Source of the DNA: Carnegiea gigantea
Taxonomy: Eukaryota; Streptophyta; Magnoliopsida; Caryophyllales; Cactaceae
Length of the DNA: 64,000 nt
Direction: 5' to 3'
NCBI GenBank assembly: GCA_029747015.1
Contig: JAKOGI010000003.1
Span: forward strand, 515,001 to 579,000
In this document: positions 62,841 through 64,000 of the stretch, piece by piece
Numbering within the stretch: the stretch's first letter is position 1
Layout of the letters: every line of letters begins with the position of its first letter
Program-made: the position numbers and the translations under genes
The notes under the pieces: generated by a model
What the model saw: the letters and a program-made list of their open reading frames with translations, nothing else
Databases searched by the model: none
What the model was told of the DNA's origin: nothing

Positions 62841-63900
62841 AAATCCAAAATTTTCATTAGTTTGATAGAAATTAAAATGTGTGAAATCGAACATGTGTAA
62901 GTGAAGTATGAAATTTTCATGAATTAAGTTCACAGAAATTAAAATGTGAAAAAGTCAAAATTTGAAATTTTCATTAATTTGATTTATTAACTTTTGTACA
63001 TTAAGTTAGTATGTTTTAATTAATATTTTTGATTTATTAGCTTTGGTACATTGATGTTGAATTAAAAGTTAAGTTAGTATGTTTTAATTAATATGATAAC
63101 ATGTTAAATCATATGATTAGTTTAAAGAAGCCTATGTAGTGTGTTTAATTTTTAATTGTTAGAATATGTTTATTTTTGTTAGATGTTTTGTTCAATATGT
63201 TTAAAGAATTTCTTTATTGTTAGTCGTATGGTTACAAATCCAAAATTTTCATTAGTTTGATAGAAATTAAAATGTGTGAAATTGAATATGTGTAAGTGAA
63301 GTATGAAGTTTTCACGATTAAGTTCATAGAAATTAAAATGTGGAAAAGTGAAAATTTGATGTTTTTATTAATTTGATTTAATAACTTTGGTATGTTAAGT
63401 TAGTATGTTTTAATCAATATTTTTGATTTATTAACTTTGGTACGTTCATGTTGAATTAAAACTTAAGTTAAAATGTTTTAATTAATATGATAACATGTTG
63501 AATCACATGATTAGTTTAAAGAAGTCTATGTAATGTGTTTAATTTTTAATTGTTAGAATATATTTATGTTCTTAGATGCGTTGCTTAATATGTTAAAAAA
63601 AATTTCTTTATTGCTAATTGTATGTTTACAAATCAAAAATTTTTATTAGTTTGATATAAATTAAAATTTGTGAAATTGCATATGTATAAGTGAAGTATGA
63701 AGTTTTCATGAATTAAGTTGATATAAATTAAAATCTAAAAAAGTAAAAATTTGAAATTTTCATTAATTTGATTTATTAACTTTGGTATGTTAAGTTAGTA
63801 TGTTTTAATTAATATTTTTGATTTATTAGCTTTGGTACGTTCATGTTGAATTAAAAGTTTGGTATGTTTAATTAATATGTTTAAAATATGATGTTGGATT
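62841..63900 (+). repeat. Tandem repeat with about 395-bp unit, about 2.7 copies
   Basis: The landmark AAATCCAAAATTTTCATTAG starts at 62841 and recurs at 63236 and, slightly diverged, at 63630, i.e. steps of 395 and 394 bp. Units share ATTTTTGATTTATTA and ATGTTGAATTAAAA words. All units are AT-rich and non-coding. The third unit appears shortened. Confidence 0.9.
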
Positions 63901-64000
63901 TAATTGTTCCCCACATTATTCACACATGTTTTAGGGCTTGGTACAATGTTTGTAAATTGGAATTAACATAGGTGTTTGTATGAAATTATACTTGGAAATT

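Overview
This window is nuclear DNA from a flowering plant, most likely a eudicot. It has intron-rich plant genes, Au-like SINE remnants, plant Helitrons carrying RPA-like genes, long 'TGTAAC...' LTRs and hAT-type MITEs. I cannot name the species. Transposable elements occupy most of the window. I found no CRISPR, prokaryotic, viral or organellar features.

Two host genes can be modelled exon by exon, both on the minus strand and both with a summed CDS that stays in frame. The first (17922-21634, 6 exons, 360 aa) is a rhomboid-like intramembrane serine protease with both catalytic residues present. The second (26282-47988, 6 exons, 623 aa) is a single-repeat MYB/homeodomain-like protein. Its gene is about 21.7 kb long because introns 2, 3 and 5 have filled with transposons. 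Intron 3 alone (11.6 kb) holds a hAT element with a BED-finger remnant, an Au-SINE-like fragment, a dead LINE that is itself split by a small LTR retrotransposon, and a hAT MITE. Intron 4 contains a tRNA-Glu-like gene on the minus strand whose predicted anticodon is UUA.

Layout from left to right: a solo LTR (547-2325, TSD CAGGT); a duplicated 221-bp segment and a possible signal-peptide exon (about 3.1-4.0 kb); Helitron 1 (3' end at 4407, two possible 5' ends at 16639 and 17464), with an RPA-like gene and a dead but recognisable Rep/helicase; the rhomboid gene; a MITE-bearing intergenic stretch; a xyloglucan galactosyltransferase (GT47) pseudogene (24.3-25.4 kb); the MYB-like gene; a hAT MITE (48772-49364, 8-bp TSD); a long-armed palindromic element (about 50.03-50.38 kb); Helitron 2 (3' end at 50441, remnants to about 59.9 kb), interrupted by a 4.4-kb solo LTR (51128-55533, TSD TGTGT); and an AT-rich tail with a tandem repeat of about 395 bp (62.84-63.9 kb).

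The clearest biology is the insertion history: several elements have exact target-site duplications, so the order of events can be read. I see no convincing undescribed functional system. The best leads are the UUA-anticodon tRNA-like gene, the composite Helitron with more 5' ends than 3' ends, and a very long gene that apparently keeps an open CDS despite repeated intronic insertion.
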